A stretch of 64,000 nt of DNA from Panicum virgatum (taxonomy: Eukaryota > Streptophyta > Magnoliopsida > Poales > Poaceae), in NCBI RefSeq assembly GCF_016808335.1, contig NC_053149.1:629596-693595 (forward strand). Direction: 5' to 3'. Below, in pieces: positions 10,151-20,786 of the stretch (position 1 is its first letter; every line of letters starts with the position of its first letter). The notes under the pieces were generated by a model. The model had not been told where the DNA came from and made no database searches. It worked only from the letters and a program-made list of their open reading frames with translations. The translations under genes were made by a program, and so were the position numbers.

Positions 10151-13100
10151 ATGCTTGAGGTGTCGAGCCTTCGGAGCCCTAGCAAGGTGGATCATCAGCG
10201 CGGGTTCGTCGGCGACCATGTCGTGTTCCCGACGTCCGGCAGCGTCTGCGACGACTTCATGGTCGACGACAACCTGCTGGACTACATCGACTTCAGCTGC
10301 GACGTGCCCTTCTTCGACGCCGACGGGGACATCCTCCCCGACCTCGAGGTGGACCCGACGGAGCTCCTCGCCGAGTTCTCCTCCCCGGAGACGAGCCCGA
10401 CGGAGGCAGACGGCTGTCGCGTGGAGGCCAAGCCGCCGGACGACCTACGGCAAGCACTAGCAGCCGCAGAGGAAGAAGCAGTGACGACATCGACGACAGT
10501 AGAAGAGAAGAAAGCAGACGAGATCATCAACAGGAGGATGTTGCTGGGAAATGACGACGACAAATTAGCAGCCGCATCAGGTTCAGGTGTGACGACGACG
10601 AGGAAGAGCGTGGATGCTGAGGGGTCGAGCGCGGTGACAACGGAGGAGGATTCCGCCGGCGCCGGGTCGGACACCAAGTCGTCGTCGGCGTCGGCGGGGG
10701 GCCACTGCGGCAAGAAGAAGGCGGCGGACAAGAACTCTTCCAACGGCAAGCGGAAGGTGAAGGTACGTGCGGTGCTAATAACAAAGAATAATTAATTACT
10801 AGCAAGCAGTAGCACACGCACCTTGGCCTAGCTTGATGCATGTTTGCATTGTAATTAGTAATTACTAGCTGCACTTATAAATAAATTAATATATATATAT
10901 AATAAAGAAAAAATTAAAATAAATCTTGACCTTCACGGATGATAGATAGATGAGCTAGCTAGGCGCAGATCTGACGCAAGCGCTACAGACATGACATGCA
11001 TCACGGGATGGATCTGCTGCCTGCTGATGAGCTATAGCAGCTACAATCCGGGCATGCATCATATCTACCTCCGATCCATAGTCAACGAGCAGCCATTGGC
11101 TCGATATATGCCTGCCGATCAGCCTCAGCTAGCTGCTAGTCTTCTTGCATTGTTGGTTGCATACTCCATACTTAGCTTGCATGTAGTAGTCATCAGGCAT
11201 GGACACCCAATGCAATGCAACAACAAATATAATGAATAGGGCCGTGGAATCCCCGTGTAGAGGCCGGCCGGCGATCCCTTTTCCGGCTGGTCGGACGGCT
11301 ACATCTTTCTAATCTTTTAGCAGCAGCAGCAGCAGCACGGATCGGATCGGATCGCCGCCTAGCCGCAGAGATGTGTGTGTGTACTGTGTGGTGTCACGGG
11401 ATCTCCCAATGCAAGCGGCAAGCCAACCAACCATATGCGCCTTGCCGTGCCTTTGATTCATTCGCCCTTTTCCCCAGCACGGTCCGCCCTACAGTCCATC
11501 TTGTCTTGCATGGCTACCATATGCAGTAGTAACAATACTTGTAAAGATACAATCTATATACCATTTTATTATTTACACTACAGATAGATGCTCATCAACG
11601 ACGATTCTTCTGTTCTATTATTTTACCCCTTCCTTTCCTTTTCTTTCCTTCCCAATATTCATGTACAAGCTAGTACGGTACTCCCTTCATTCCAAATTCT
11701 AGGTCATTTTAGCAAATCTAGATATACAATTTTTACTATATGCATCTAGATAAACACTATATCGAGATATATAACAAAATCTATGTATCTAGATTTTTTT
11801 TAGATTTCACAGTAGAACTCTAACACAACGCGCACACACTCACCTCTACGAACACACGTACGCAAACTCTACTCATATGAGCAGCTTCGAAGACTGATCT
11901 AGCAAATCCTCGAGATTGATGAAGTCCGCAAATGTTTCACTGTCGATGAGAACATCGACTACCACTAAAAGCACAATACCGTTAAATTCTAGAATATTCG
12001 TTCCTATAGGGGGTTGAATCCAGGACCTGAGGTGCTACTGAGGCTCATCTCAATGGTTTATTAGTTCATTTCTTATAATTAACTGCATATATATGCTTGA
12101 TGATTATTTGTGCTAAGATACATATATATATGTTGTTACAGGTGGACTGGACGCCGGAATTGCACCGGCGGTTCGTGCAGGCGGTGGAGCAGCTTGGCAT
12201 CGACAAGGCTGTGCCCTCCCGGATCCTGGAGATCATGGGGATCGACTGCCTCACACGCCACAACATCGCCAGCCACCTCCAGGTACGTATATACGTGCAC
12301 CCCCCTCTCGATTAAAAAAAAACATGTCAGCTTCCAGTTCTCAGGGGAGCTCAAACTTGTCTTACGTACTAGCTACTTGTGTGTAATTAGCACAAGTAAT
12401 ATATCTACAGTACACACATACATATGGAGCATATATAGACATTACTTACCTGCAGGCCATCATCATGTGAATCTTCTGGTTTGTTTGTTCTTTTGGAAAG
12501 AAATAAAAACGAAAAAAACTTGTTGTTGTTGTTGTTGTTGTTGAGGACTACTATAGATCATGTGAGTCGTCCATCTTTTTACCAGGCCGGGCGAGGCTCT
12601 GGTGGCTCTCTGCCAAAGCTAGCTAGTACATGCATGCATGGGCTGGTAAAAGTACATGCAGTAGTATTTGATTTGAAACACGGGTGGCCTGGCACTCCGG
12701 CAGACATGCATTATTTTCAGCTGCAGCAAGCGGTACTGAAAGCATGGCATGGTCACGGCTGCAGCATTGCAAATGATAGATTGCAGGCAGTGTGCATGTG
12801 AAATATTATTATTATTCCTTGGCTCAACCCGTGCAAGGGAGGGAGGAGACGCCAACAAAGCCGAGAGCGGTACAGGCGCTAGCAGCTAGCTAGCTGCAGT
12901 AAGCATGCATGCTGATGCTGTCCCTCAGATGAGCAGGCCCGGCCCGGGTGGGTCCCACAACGGCTGCATGCTTGGCCTTGGCCACCATTTTTTTTTGAAG
13001 AAGAAGAATTGGCCACCAAGTTAAAAAAACGAAACTTCTGTTATATACTCTATTTATTATATATATTTTCTAGATGATGATGTAATTGTATATTTATTAT

Positions 13101-14066
13101 ATATATTTGCTTTGCAGAAGTACCGGTCCCACAGGAAGCACCTGATGGCGCGGGAGGCGGAGGCCGCGAGCTGGGCGCAGAAGCGCCACCACATGTACGC
13201 GCCGGCTCCGGCGAGGAAGCTGGACGCGGCGGCGGCGGCGGGAGGCCCGTGGGTGGTGCCGACCCTCGGGTTCCCGCCGCCGCCTCCGCCCTTGTGCCGG
13301 CCGCTGCACGTGTGGGGCCACCCGCCCACCGCAGGCGTTGAGGCAGCCGCTCCTCCTCCGGCGATGCTGCCCGTGTGGGCGCGGCACCTCGCGCCGCCCC
13401 GGCCGTGGGCGCCGCCGGTGGCCTACTGGCACCTGCAGCAGCAGCAGTACAATGTGCGTACGTCCTGCCTTAGCAGCTTGCTTGCATAATTACTAAGTAG
13501 TAGTCGTATATATTTGGCAGCGTCATTCCGTTGCATTGCATTATTGTACAGTAGTAAGCAGTAACTGCTGGCTGGTTGATGATGATTTACCGTTTGGTTG
13601 CCGGATCGATCATATCTGCAGGCGGCCAGGAAGTGGGGCGGTCCACATCAGGCGGCAGCAGCAGCAGTGACGCCCGCCATGGTGCCGAGGTTCCCGGTGC
13701 CGCCGCACCCGCACCCGGCCACCATGTACAGACCACCCATGGTCGTCCCTCCGCCGCCGACGACCACCACCACCAAGCTCGCCGACTTGCAGCTTCAGCT
13801 CGACGCGCACCCGGTATGTATATATATATGTGTATGTATATGTATATGTACATATACGTGTACATGTGCTGCATGCATTATATTATTTCTCATATATAAT
13901 ATACGGTACGGTGCAGTCCAAGGAGAGCATCGACGCGGCCATTGGAGATGTTTTAGTGAAGCCATGGCTGCCGCTGCCGCTGGGGCTCAAGCCGCCCTCC
14001 ATGGACAGCGTCATGTCGGAGCTGCACAAGCAAGGCATACCAAAGGTCCCACCCTCCAGCGCCTGA
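10151..14066 (+). CDS. G2: GOLDEN2-like (GLK) GARP transcription factor, five exons
   Basis: A nuclear activator of photosynthesis and chloroplast-development genes. Exons are 10151-10762, 12142-12282, 13118-13453, 13622-13813 and 13917-14066, all with GT-AG borders and consistent phase, giving 476 aa. The N-terminus MLEVSSL and the acidic segment [19 protein letters not shown] match the GLK activation region. Residues about 205-265 form the GARP Myb-like DNA-binding domain ([19 protein letters not shown], then [19 protein letters not shown]), split by intron 2. A proline-rich middle follows, and residues 428-470 form the GCT box ([19 protein letters not shown]). Resemblance is closest to maize GOLDEN2 and rice GLK2 as I recall them. 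An upstream in-frame GTG exists, but the ATG at 10151 fits the family. Intron 1 is 1379 bp. No disabling change is seen. Confidence 0.96.
11679..11800. mobile_element. Stowaway-like MITE fragment in G2 intron 1
   Basis: A TA dinucleotide at 11679-11680 is followed by CTCCCTTCATTCCAAATTCT, close to the Stowaway terminus, and by AT-rich sequence with ATCTAGAT repeats. I could not find the opposite terminus, so it appears truncated. The next 250 bp (to about 12050) includes GGGTTGAATCC, which resembles a tRNA-type B box, but a SINE is not established. Confidence 0.45.
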
Positions 14067-14356
14067 TCTCATCCATCCATGCATAGGCAACTACTCGTCG
14101 ACATGTATTATATTATATTATATTATATAGCCTCCAGAGCTAGAGTAGAAGAGGGCGTTGCGTGCGTGTGTGTAATAAATTAATTAAATAATGTAGGTGT
14201 GCAAGTGAGTACAAGAAACGGGACCCCGACTTATATGTATATGTTCATGTATGCAAACTGATTGATGACATGAATAACCCTCGGAATCAATTGTGCTAAT
14301 GACATGGAATGCATGCATGGTCCCAATCGATATACAAGCAAAGCAAAACAGATTGC

Positions 14357-15506
14357 ACTACTAAAAAAACATTAACTGCGGCCTTTTGAAAACTCTCGGC
14401 AGAATTTTTAACCGCCCCAGTTAATACCTAGCATTACTGAGGCGATTATTTTTATTAACGGAGGCGATTATTAAAACCACCTCGGTTATCATATTAACCG
14501 AGACGGTCATTTTTAAAATGCCCGCCTCGATTAATATCGATTAATTAAGACGGTTGTTCTAACGCAAACGCCTGATTAATATATTAACCAAAACGGACGT
14601 ATTATAAAGCCCGCCTCCCAAAATAGTGGCTTACTGGATGGGCTAAAATAATGTGAAGCGGATGGTCCGCTTAAGCTGTGCGGACAGTTCGCAAGCTAAC
14701 CCGTCATGCGCTGAATCGAAGGGGCGGACGGTCCGACCATATAGGACGGACGATCCGCCATATATCTTTTGACCGAGGCTCTGCGCTTATAAATTCTAAG
14801 CGCTCCGTGCCTACCGCTTTTAAACTCCCACCACCACCGCCCCTCTCTCCCTTCTCCTTCTCCCTCTCCCTCTCCACCGCACGGCGGCGTACCTCTCCCT
14901 CTCCACCGCACGGCGGCAATGCTGCGCAGGCTTGGCGGAGCCGCGGGGCCGGATCCGAGCGGTTGGCGGTGCGTCCCCTTCCTCCGTCATGCCCCTGCTC
15001 TGAGCGGTCGGCGACGGCCTCCCCGAATCTGGAGGGGGCGAGGCCGACGGCCTCCACATCAACGCCGACGGTGGGGCGAGGCCAGCAGATCCAACGGCAG
15101 TGGGCCTGGTGGCGCAACGGGCGTGCCTGAGACCGACGGATCAGGTGGCGGCGGTGGCGAGATCCGGCGGTGACGGCATGCAAGCAGCGGCGGCGGGACG
15201 CGGCGACCTCCGTTCTCGTCTGGCAGCGGCGCGGGGCACAGTGGCTGGATCTGGTGGCGGGACGCGGCAGCGTGCGAGCGGCAGCGACGGCGAGATGCAG
15301 CTGTGAAGGCCGGTGGGCTCGATGGGCCCGTGATTGGCTCGGCAGGCCTTTTTCTTTTTAAATTTTTTATTTGATTAATCGAGGCGGGCAACACAACCAC
15401 CTCGGAAAATAGGTCATTTACTGTGACCTTTGCCCCGAGGTGGTTCGGGTTGACCGTCTCGGTTAATAGTTTTTTACCGTCTCGGAAAATATTTATTGTA
15501 GTAGTG
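14357..15506. mobile_element. Non-autonomous CACTA element, 1150 bp, TSD TTG, just 3' of G2
   Basis: The ends read CACTACTAAAAAAACATTAA on the left and, on the opposite strand at the right, CACTACTACAATAAATATTT. Both are flanked by a TTG target duplication (14354-14356 and 15507-15509). Subterminal repeats are variants of TTAACCGAGGCGG in both orientations. The interior (about 14650-15310) is GC-rich cargo, not transposase. It starts with palindromes such as AGCGGATGGTCCGCT (14657-14671) and a TATAAA-like box at about 14788. Insertion lies 290 bp after the G2 stop codon. Confidence 0.88.
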
Positions 15507-15509
15507 TTG

Positions 15510-17817
15510 ATAACTTTCAGACTAGCTAGCTCCATCTGTTTCAGCCAGCCATCAGCCGTCCTTGCTGTACTAGTTCTACTACATTCATCAAAAAGCTAGT
15601 TACGCTCCTACATATACATATACATTACACAGACACATATATATGATATAGAGTAAAATACACTTTTGGCACCTGAACTTGCAGCACTGTGTCAAACAGG
15701 TCCATGAACTTAGAAATCAGACATCTAGCCCTTGAACTTGTGAACCCGTTTTGCATGGCACTATGTGGCAGGAATTTGCTACATTAACCCCGGATTTGCT
15801 ACAGTAACCGCGGTTTTGTTTTTTACTTTTCTAATTTATTTCGGCTGAATCTTCGAAAAATCATAACTCTTCGATACGACATCGGATGAAGATGATTTTT
15901 ATATGAAAATTGTAGCCCTCGACGATATATATAACTTTCTAGTTTTAAATTTTTTCATTTGATGATATTAAGGTGCTCAAAAAAATTATATAAAATTACA
16001 GCACTATAATAATAACATACTTTTGCTTGTCGCATTAGAAAATTAATATATTTTTTGTTTGTTGTCAAATGAAGACACTTTGTATACCAAAATTTTAATA
16101 CTTTTAACGATCTAGATTCTTGTAGTTTTGAGTTTTTACATTTAAAATTGTTAAGATATTGATAAAACAGTATAAAGCTTCTGCGTAGAGTCGCTTCTGC
16201 CGCTGCACAGCGCCACCGCCGGTGCGAGGATGACGTCCATGCTCGCCATCCCTGGCCGAGGCCTCGGGTGGCTCATCCAAGGTAAAGACTGAAAAACAAC
16301 TACTCCAATCTTCAACTGCACTAGAATCATTCAGAAACTAGAGACTACACTAGCATTTGGCCCAATCTAGCAATGTAATTACCTGACTGACTCACGTCGA
16401 TTGTGCAAATGAGAACATGCGCCTCGGTGTCCAATTGTGCGCATAACAATTTTCCTGGTTCCTTCAACATCTAATACCTGTGCTTTTAGCAGTTCAAAGC
16501 TTAGATCACGATGCTCAACCGCGTTTCCGTCTTTTAGGTTGATGCGTGTTATCTCATGCTGGCATCATTCACCAGCCTGGTTCTTGTTTGTCTATTGAAA
16601 GAGACACATTTTCTATATTTCTTTTCATTTCTTGCTGTAGGGCTTGATGAAACTAGATGAAGAGCAACCGGGGAAAGGTGACCACTAGAATGCCTCCTCC
16701 TTTTTTTTGTAAATTAAATGCCGTTGACTGTTATGCAACACACAACCTTAGATGACTACCATGTTCTGCCTTGTGACTTAAAGGTTGCTTTGCTTTTGCT
16801 TATGAATGAAACAGCTTATTTTTTGGTATAAACCATTGTTTGATTTCACCATTTCGAAGAGCGCATCGGTGGACAAAAGTTTTTGCTCCACAAACTGGTT
16901 GGTTTTATATATTCAACCAATTAGCCCTCAAAGTGTTGTAGCCAGAAAGGACGGTGACAGTTTACAGTGCCAGATCCAGAGGATGTGTTATTATACAGTG
17001 TGTAACTCTTGCAGTCTGCTTTGAAGAATGTGATTACATCACTTATGAAGTTTGCTTTGGGACAAAATTAAACAAATTGGTTTGAAAATGCTACAAATTA
17101 TCTGGAAAGATGAAGCAAAATCGATTTAAGAAATTACTATGCGCTAAAGCTGTCTTGAAGAAAATGCTTCAAGAGATGTTTTTTATAGTTTGTAGCAGTT
17201 AGCAGACTATAGTACACTTTCCGTTGATGTTAGAGTCCATTAATTGTTTTCTATGGCTCACTTAAGAGTTATTACTCTAGAGTGTATTTAGCTTTGCGTC
17301 ATAGTACTGGATAAGAAAAACCTTATGGGTCGCAGGCTTCCCTACTGGGAAAACCGCATTAGACAAGGAACTTGGAAACATGTCGCATGCTGTTGTCAGT
17401 GATATAGAATTTGTTTTCCTGAATTTTTAAAACAGTTTTGACGACTTGATATGGTTATTTGTGCAACAGCGGAAACCGATGGAGTATGATGCCAGCGCTT
17501 TAGGAACCAGGAGATCAGTGGTGCTTGGAGTTCTTTTTGTGACCCTGCAGAATGAGCTGACAAAAAAAACATACGTTTTACTTTATCTGTATGTGAACTG
17601 CGACGATGACTTGATGAAGAATTTTGTATGGTGCTCTGTTTTTCGTTGTGAAAATTGTTTGGCTTGGTTTGTTCAGCGTGATCTGGTGATTGAAATGCTT
17701 GCGAGTTGTCATCGTAGGTGGTTTGGTCCCCCATTTGGAGTTATCTTTGGAAACCAACTCAACTCAACTCAACTTGTGATTCTTTTTCCTTGTCGGACAA
17801 CATAATCTAATTTACAT
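15510..17817. other. Spacer with possible remnants of an unrecognised gene
   Basis: 15510-16160 looks like repeated non-coding DNA. From 16165 exon-like pieces appear: an ATG at 16230 followed by a short frame with a donor at 16281/16282; an acceptor-like site before GGCTTGATGAAAC at about 16641, whose continuation meets an in-frame stop; GFPTGKTALDKELGN around 17335; and RKPMEYDASALG around 17470. These do not join into one open frame and I do not recognise the family. It may be a decayed gene or an expressed gene whose structure I cannot solve. Confidence 0.25.
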
Positions 17818-20225
17818 TCATTGTGAAGCTGTCAAGTTGGGGACGAAATGCCGCTGCATTTCCTCGTTCTGGTAGGCGGTGAGGAACTTCATGCAGATAG
17901 GTGGCTGGACTTTGAACATGGCGAGGAGCGAGGATGGCAGCGTCCAGAGCCCATCTCCACAGATCAGACCAGACGCCACCACAATGGAGAGCATGTTTGC
18001 AGACTGCTTGTCCGCTCTCCTCCACAAGATGAGTATGAGGCTCCCCAGGCACATGTCTATGGTGAAGGTTGGTCCAACAAAGAAGGGGATGGTCGTGGCC
18101 ATGATGTTTGGGATGTAGCCGTGGATCCTCCACTTGTTGGCGGCGGCGGCGGCTGCCAGGCCGTCGACGAGGAGCGCCGCGCAGAAGCAAGGTATGCAGA
18201 GCATGACGGAGTGCTTGGGGAGCGAGCTGATCCCCTCCACGCTTATGTCGGCGATGCCGCGGTAGGCCATGGCTATGGGCACCGGGTAGGGCGATCCCGG
18301 TGCTCCCAGGTGCTCCTTGCCGGCCATCTTCTGGAAGGCGAGGTAGAGGAGCGGGTTGATGACGCAGCCGAGCGCGGTCCCGATGACCTGGCTGGCGAAC
18401 ATGGCCAGCGGCGAGGTGAGCGTCAGGTAGGCCGACTTGAAGTCGTGCATGAGCTCCGAGGAGTTGCCGATGACGACGATGACGAGGCCGCCGGCGAGGA
18501 GGCCGGCGATGGCGCCGCCCGAGGCCTCGCCGACCCACGCCCCGAAGATGAAGATGGCGAGCTTGCCGTAGATGGTGCCGAGAGACCAGTCGGTGAGGCC
18601 GGAGGCGTAGGAGCTGCAGAAGGCCATGAGGGGCGACACGGCGTAGCACACGGCGACGTGGTAGAACCTGACCTGCGGGAACATGCCGGGGAGGAAGACG
18701 CTGGCGATGGCTGCCAGGATGGCGTAGCCGGCGAGCGCGAAGCCGGTGGAGATCCGGTCGCTCTGGAAGCTCTGGATCCTGCGCCGCTCGTCGAAGCTCG
18801 CCGCGGGATCCTGCTGCTGCAGCTGCAGGTGGGACTGGCCGCCCTGGCTCCGGCGGTGGAAGCTGCGTGCTGTCCTGATGCTGACGGCCGTGAGCTGGAA
18901 GAGGCAGTCCCCGAGCACCAAGGAGACGCCCATGGGCACCTTGTAGCCGTTGAGCCCTCTCAGGCTGGACGGCGCGGGGTCGGTGTACCATGTCCCCTGC
19001 TTGGCCTGCAGGATGGGCCAGAGGATCCCCGACGAGACGACGGCGCCGAAGAGGAGCGAGAAGTTGACGATGCACGGGCAGATGATGCCGATGCCCACGA
19101 GGCTCAGCGAGAAGTCGAAGTAGAAGCGCTTCTTGTAGGCCTCGAGGCCGAAGAGAGGGAAGGCTTGGAAGCCGCAGCCGTCGCCTCCCGTGTACAGCCA
19201 CTGGAAGGCTGCCCAGCTGAAGCTTCCACCCAGAGACCTCAGCAGAGCAGCCACCTGCAATCTGCAGGAAGAAGCTTCTTTCTTATTATGTATAGTTTTA
19301 GCAGCAAAGCAATGTGAACCTACAACAGTTTTATCAGCAGATTGCATATACCCCGGCCGTTTCAAATTATAGGTTGTTTTGATGTTTCCAGATGTATAGT
19401 TTTATTGTACCTAGACATGTTTCTATCTAGGTATGCACCTAGAAATATCAAAACGACTTATAATTTAGAACGGAGGAAGTAGTACTTTGCTGCTGCCGCC
19501 CCCTTTGGCGTGTGGAAGCTGTTGACGAGTCCGGCGATCGCTGAACCGGATGGGTACAGCAACTTGTAGTCCAGGATCATGATCTGCCATCCATCAAACC
19601 AAACCAAATCAAATACTAGTAATCCATTTGCAAGATTCATTCTTCAACTTGAAGAATCATTTAAAAAAAAAGGAAAAGAAAAATCAGACACCTTGGTCAA
19701 GGGGAGCGTGATGAACAAGCTGCTGAAGCCGGTGAGGAAGCTGAAGGCGATGATCTTGCTGATAGGCAGCATGCGCACGGTGTTGCCTGTGCCTGGCCCG
19801 CCGGCTGCTTTGGCCACCGTCTCCGACATGGCCGGCAGAAAGTTCACGAAGCCACCGTAGAACGCTAGCGTGCAGCAGGCGATGACGCAGGTCTGAACCA
19901 CGACGTTCTCCTGGCGGTTGAAGGCCGGGGTTGGCACGCCGCAGCGGCCCAGCAGCCGCGTCCACGAGTTGAGGACGAAGAAGCTCACCATGCTCGCCGC
20001 CATGTTGAAGGACGGCACCAGGCCGATGGTCATCCCCATCCTCATGGCCATGAAGCTGAACATGGTGCCCAGAAACACGCTGGCCACCACCGACCGCACC
20101 GTCACCTGCCTCCACCACGGCGGAGGCGGCACACCCGCAAAGAGCGCCTCCACGGACGACGCGTTCTCGTGCTCCTTATCCATGGAAGCCTCGCCAGCAC
20201 CGGCGAATGCGACGTCTCCTGCCAT
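17818..20225 (-). CDS. YSL1: Yellow-stripe-like (YSL) oligopeptide-family metal-chelate transporter, three exons
   Basis: A membrane transporter of the OPT superfamily. YSL proteins carry metal-nicotianamine or metal-phytosiderophore complexes. Exons on the minus strand are 20225-19692, 19583-19486 and 19261-17818, giving 691 aa, normal for YSLs, with no internal stop. The sequence is a series of hydrophobic helices: an N-terminal acidic tail, then [32 protein letters not shown] and the family signatures [19 protein letters not shown] and [13 protein letters not shown]. The start gives [11 protein letters not shown]. Intron 2 contains a Stowaway MITE five bases from its donor. The symbol rests on my memory that rice YSL1 neighbours GLK2; sequence alone supports only YSL. 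Substrate is not predictable here. The long opposite-strand open frame is a codon-bias shadow. Confidence 0.92.
19351..19479. mobile_element. Stowaway MITE (129 bp) in YSL intron 2
   Basis: Inverted ends CCCCGGCCGTTTCAAATTAT on the left and CTTCCTCCGTTCTAAATTAT on the right (opposite strand) match the Stowaway terminal consensus. The TA duplications are 19349-19350 and 19480-19481. On the gene strand the MITE starts only a few bases after the GT donor (19485-19484). Confidence 0.93.
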
Positions 20226-20786
20226 GTTGCCTCACCGGAGATGCACGCGTCAGGTCAGGCCTCTGTTCCCGTAGGCATCGCCTTTTTTTAGCAGGTCTGG
20301 TTGGTAACTAGGTCGGAGGACTGGCAGCCACAAGGCAGGCCTTCCTTTCTTGGCCAAACATTGCTACCAAACCACTTCGTAACAAAACAGACTTAAAAGC
20401 TGTATACACACCAGAGGAGAAAGAGAGCAGTCTGCAGCAGAGAAAAACCGGAGGAACAAGATAACTAACGGGCCGCTCATCTTCAATCATACGACGGACA
20501 CTTGATGATTAGCAACGCCCAAAAGAAAATAGAGGCCACTCATCTCCAGCGACCAGCGAGTGCAGCAACACAGGCAGTAACAAGATGAATGGAAATACAA
20601 TCTCGTCGATGCAAGGTCAACTCAGCTTACTCAATCCAAAGTTCTAACAGGAGCGATACAACCTTCACCTTAATTATCTACTACTGTACCACTGTAACAA
20701 ATAAACTCGCTTTGAGAGGCTTTATGATGTTCATTCATGGTACTTCCTTCTTATGGCGCGGAAAAGGGGTAGAAAAGCTTGGCCAA

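Noticed and set aside
11800..12060. tRNA-derived SINE in G2 intron 1
   Set aside because: A B-box-like GGGTTGAATCC is present but no A box, poly-A tail or target duplication was found.
14678..15306. Possible gene in the CACTA interior
   Set aside because: No frame extends with splice sites or known motifs; treated as captured fragment.
17848..19317. 489-aa open frame antisense to the YSL transporter
   Set aside because: It follows exactly the GC-rich third-position exon of YSL and is full of Glu/Asp/Arg/Gly low complexity, so it is a codon-bias shadow.
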